A DNA stretch of 55,203 nucleotides from Chara braunii (lineage: Eukaryota > Streptophyta > Charophyceae > Charales > Characeae). This document shows, one piece after another, positions 54,465 to 55,203 of this stretch. The translations under genes and the position numbers were made by a program. The stretch covers positions 4,107,570-4,162,772 of the forward strand of contig BFEA01000056.1 in the NCBI GenBank assembly GCA_003427395.1. The letters are read 5' to 3'. The notes beneath the pieces were generated by a model. The model worked only from the letters and a program-made list of their open reading frames with translations, ran no database searches and had not been told where the DNA came from. The first letter of the stretch is position 1. Every line of letters starts with the position of its first letter.

Positions 54465-55203
<739 letters not shown>

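Overview
The window is a repeat-dominated piece of a eukaryotic nuclear genome with one clearly intact protein gene: a plant-type enolase at 50283-51623 (+). The enolase carries the five-residue WGWC-type insertion typical of green-plant enolases. The gag relic at 20.4-21.6 kb has a domain (IDKFDDYQKADPISWWQGF) that I associate from memory with retroelements of the charophyte alga Chara. I therefore infer a streptophyte alga, most likely Chara. That assignment is inference and was not searched.

Layout. 1-3833: simple repeats and AT-rich sequence with no recognisable gene. 3834-20183: an old Ty3/gypsy-like LTR element. It has a 5.97-kb LTR (3834-9800), a tRNA-Asp-type primer binding site at 9803-9820, a decayed 6-kb internal region with its own inserted MITE, and a second LTR (15909-20183) lacking about 1.5 kb present in the first. 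20352-21630: a broken gag gene. About 22081-23758: a DNA transposon with terminal inverted repeats carrying the N-terminal part of a PIF/Harbinger-like transposase. It sits in a GATCAGAT-rich repeat that is also interrupted by a probable 2.3-kb poly(A)-tailed retroposon (24001-26288). 28267-33258: remains of LINE ORF2, one of them split and inverted. 33.6-40.1 kb: homopolymers, microsatellites, polypurine tracts, a U6 snRNA-derived pseudogene and a 196/59-bp satellite. 40157-47078: a third copy of the giant LTR on the minus strand, apparently a solo LTR. 47597-49868: two convergent LINE ORF1-like relics with a tandemly duplicated 5' end, lying just upstream of the enolase. 51624-55203: the enolase 3' flank, dispersed and tandem repeats, and a compound microsatellite.

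Most interesting signal. LTR copy 1 (6608-7164) and the minus-strand LTR copy 3 (42678-43736) contain arrays of short stem-loops. The loops are conserved (around TAAG) but the stem sequences differ from unit to unit while still pairing. G-U wobbles on the element sense strand clearly outnumber A-C mismatches. This looks like selection on RNA structure in the element transcript.

Assembly caution. Two exact 38-bp head-to-head Tn5 mosaic ends (about 15105-15142 and 30820-30857) are untrimmed Nextera mate-pair junctions. Sequence joins across those points should not be trusted.
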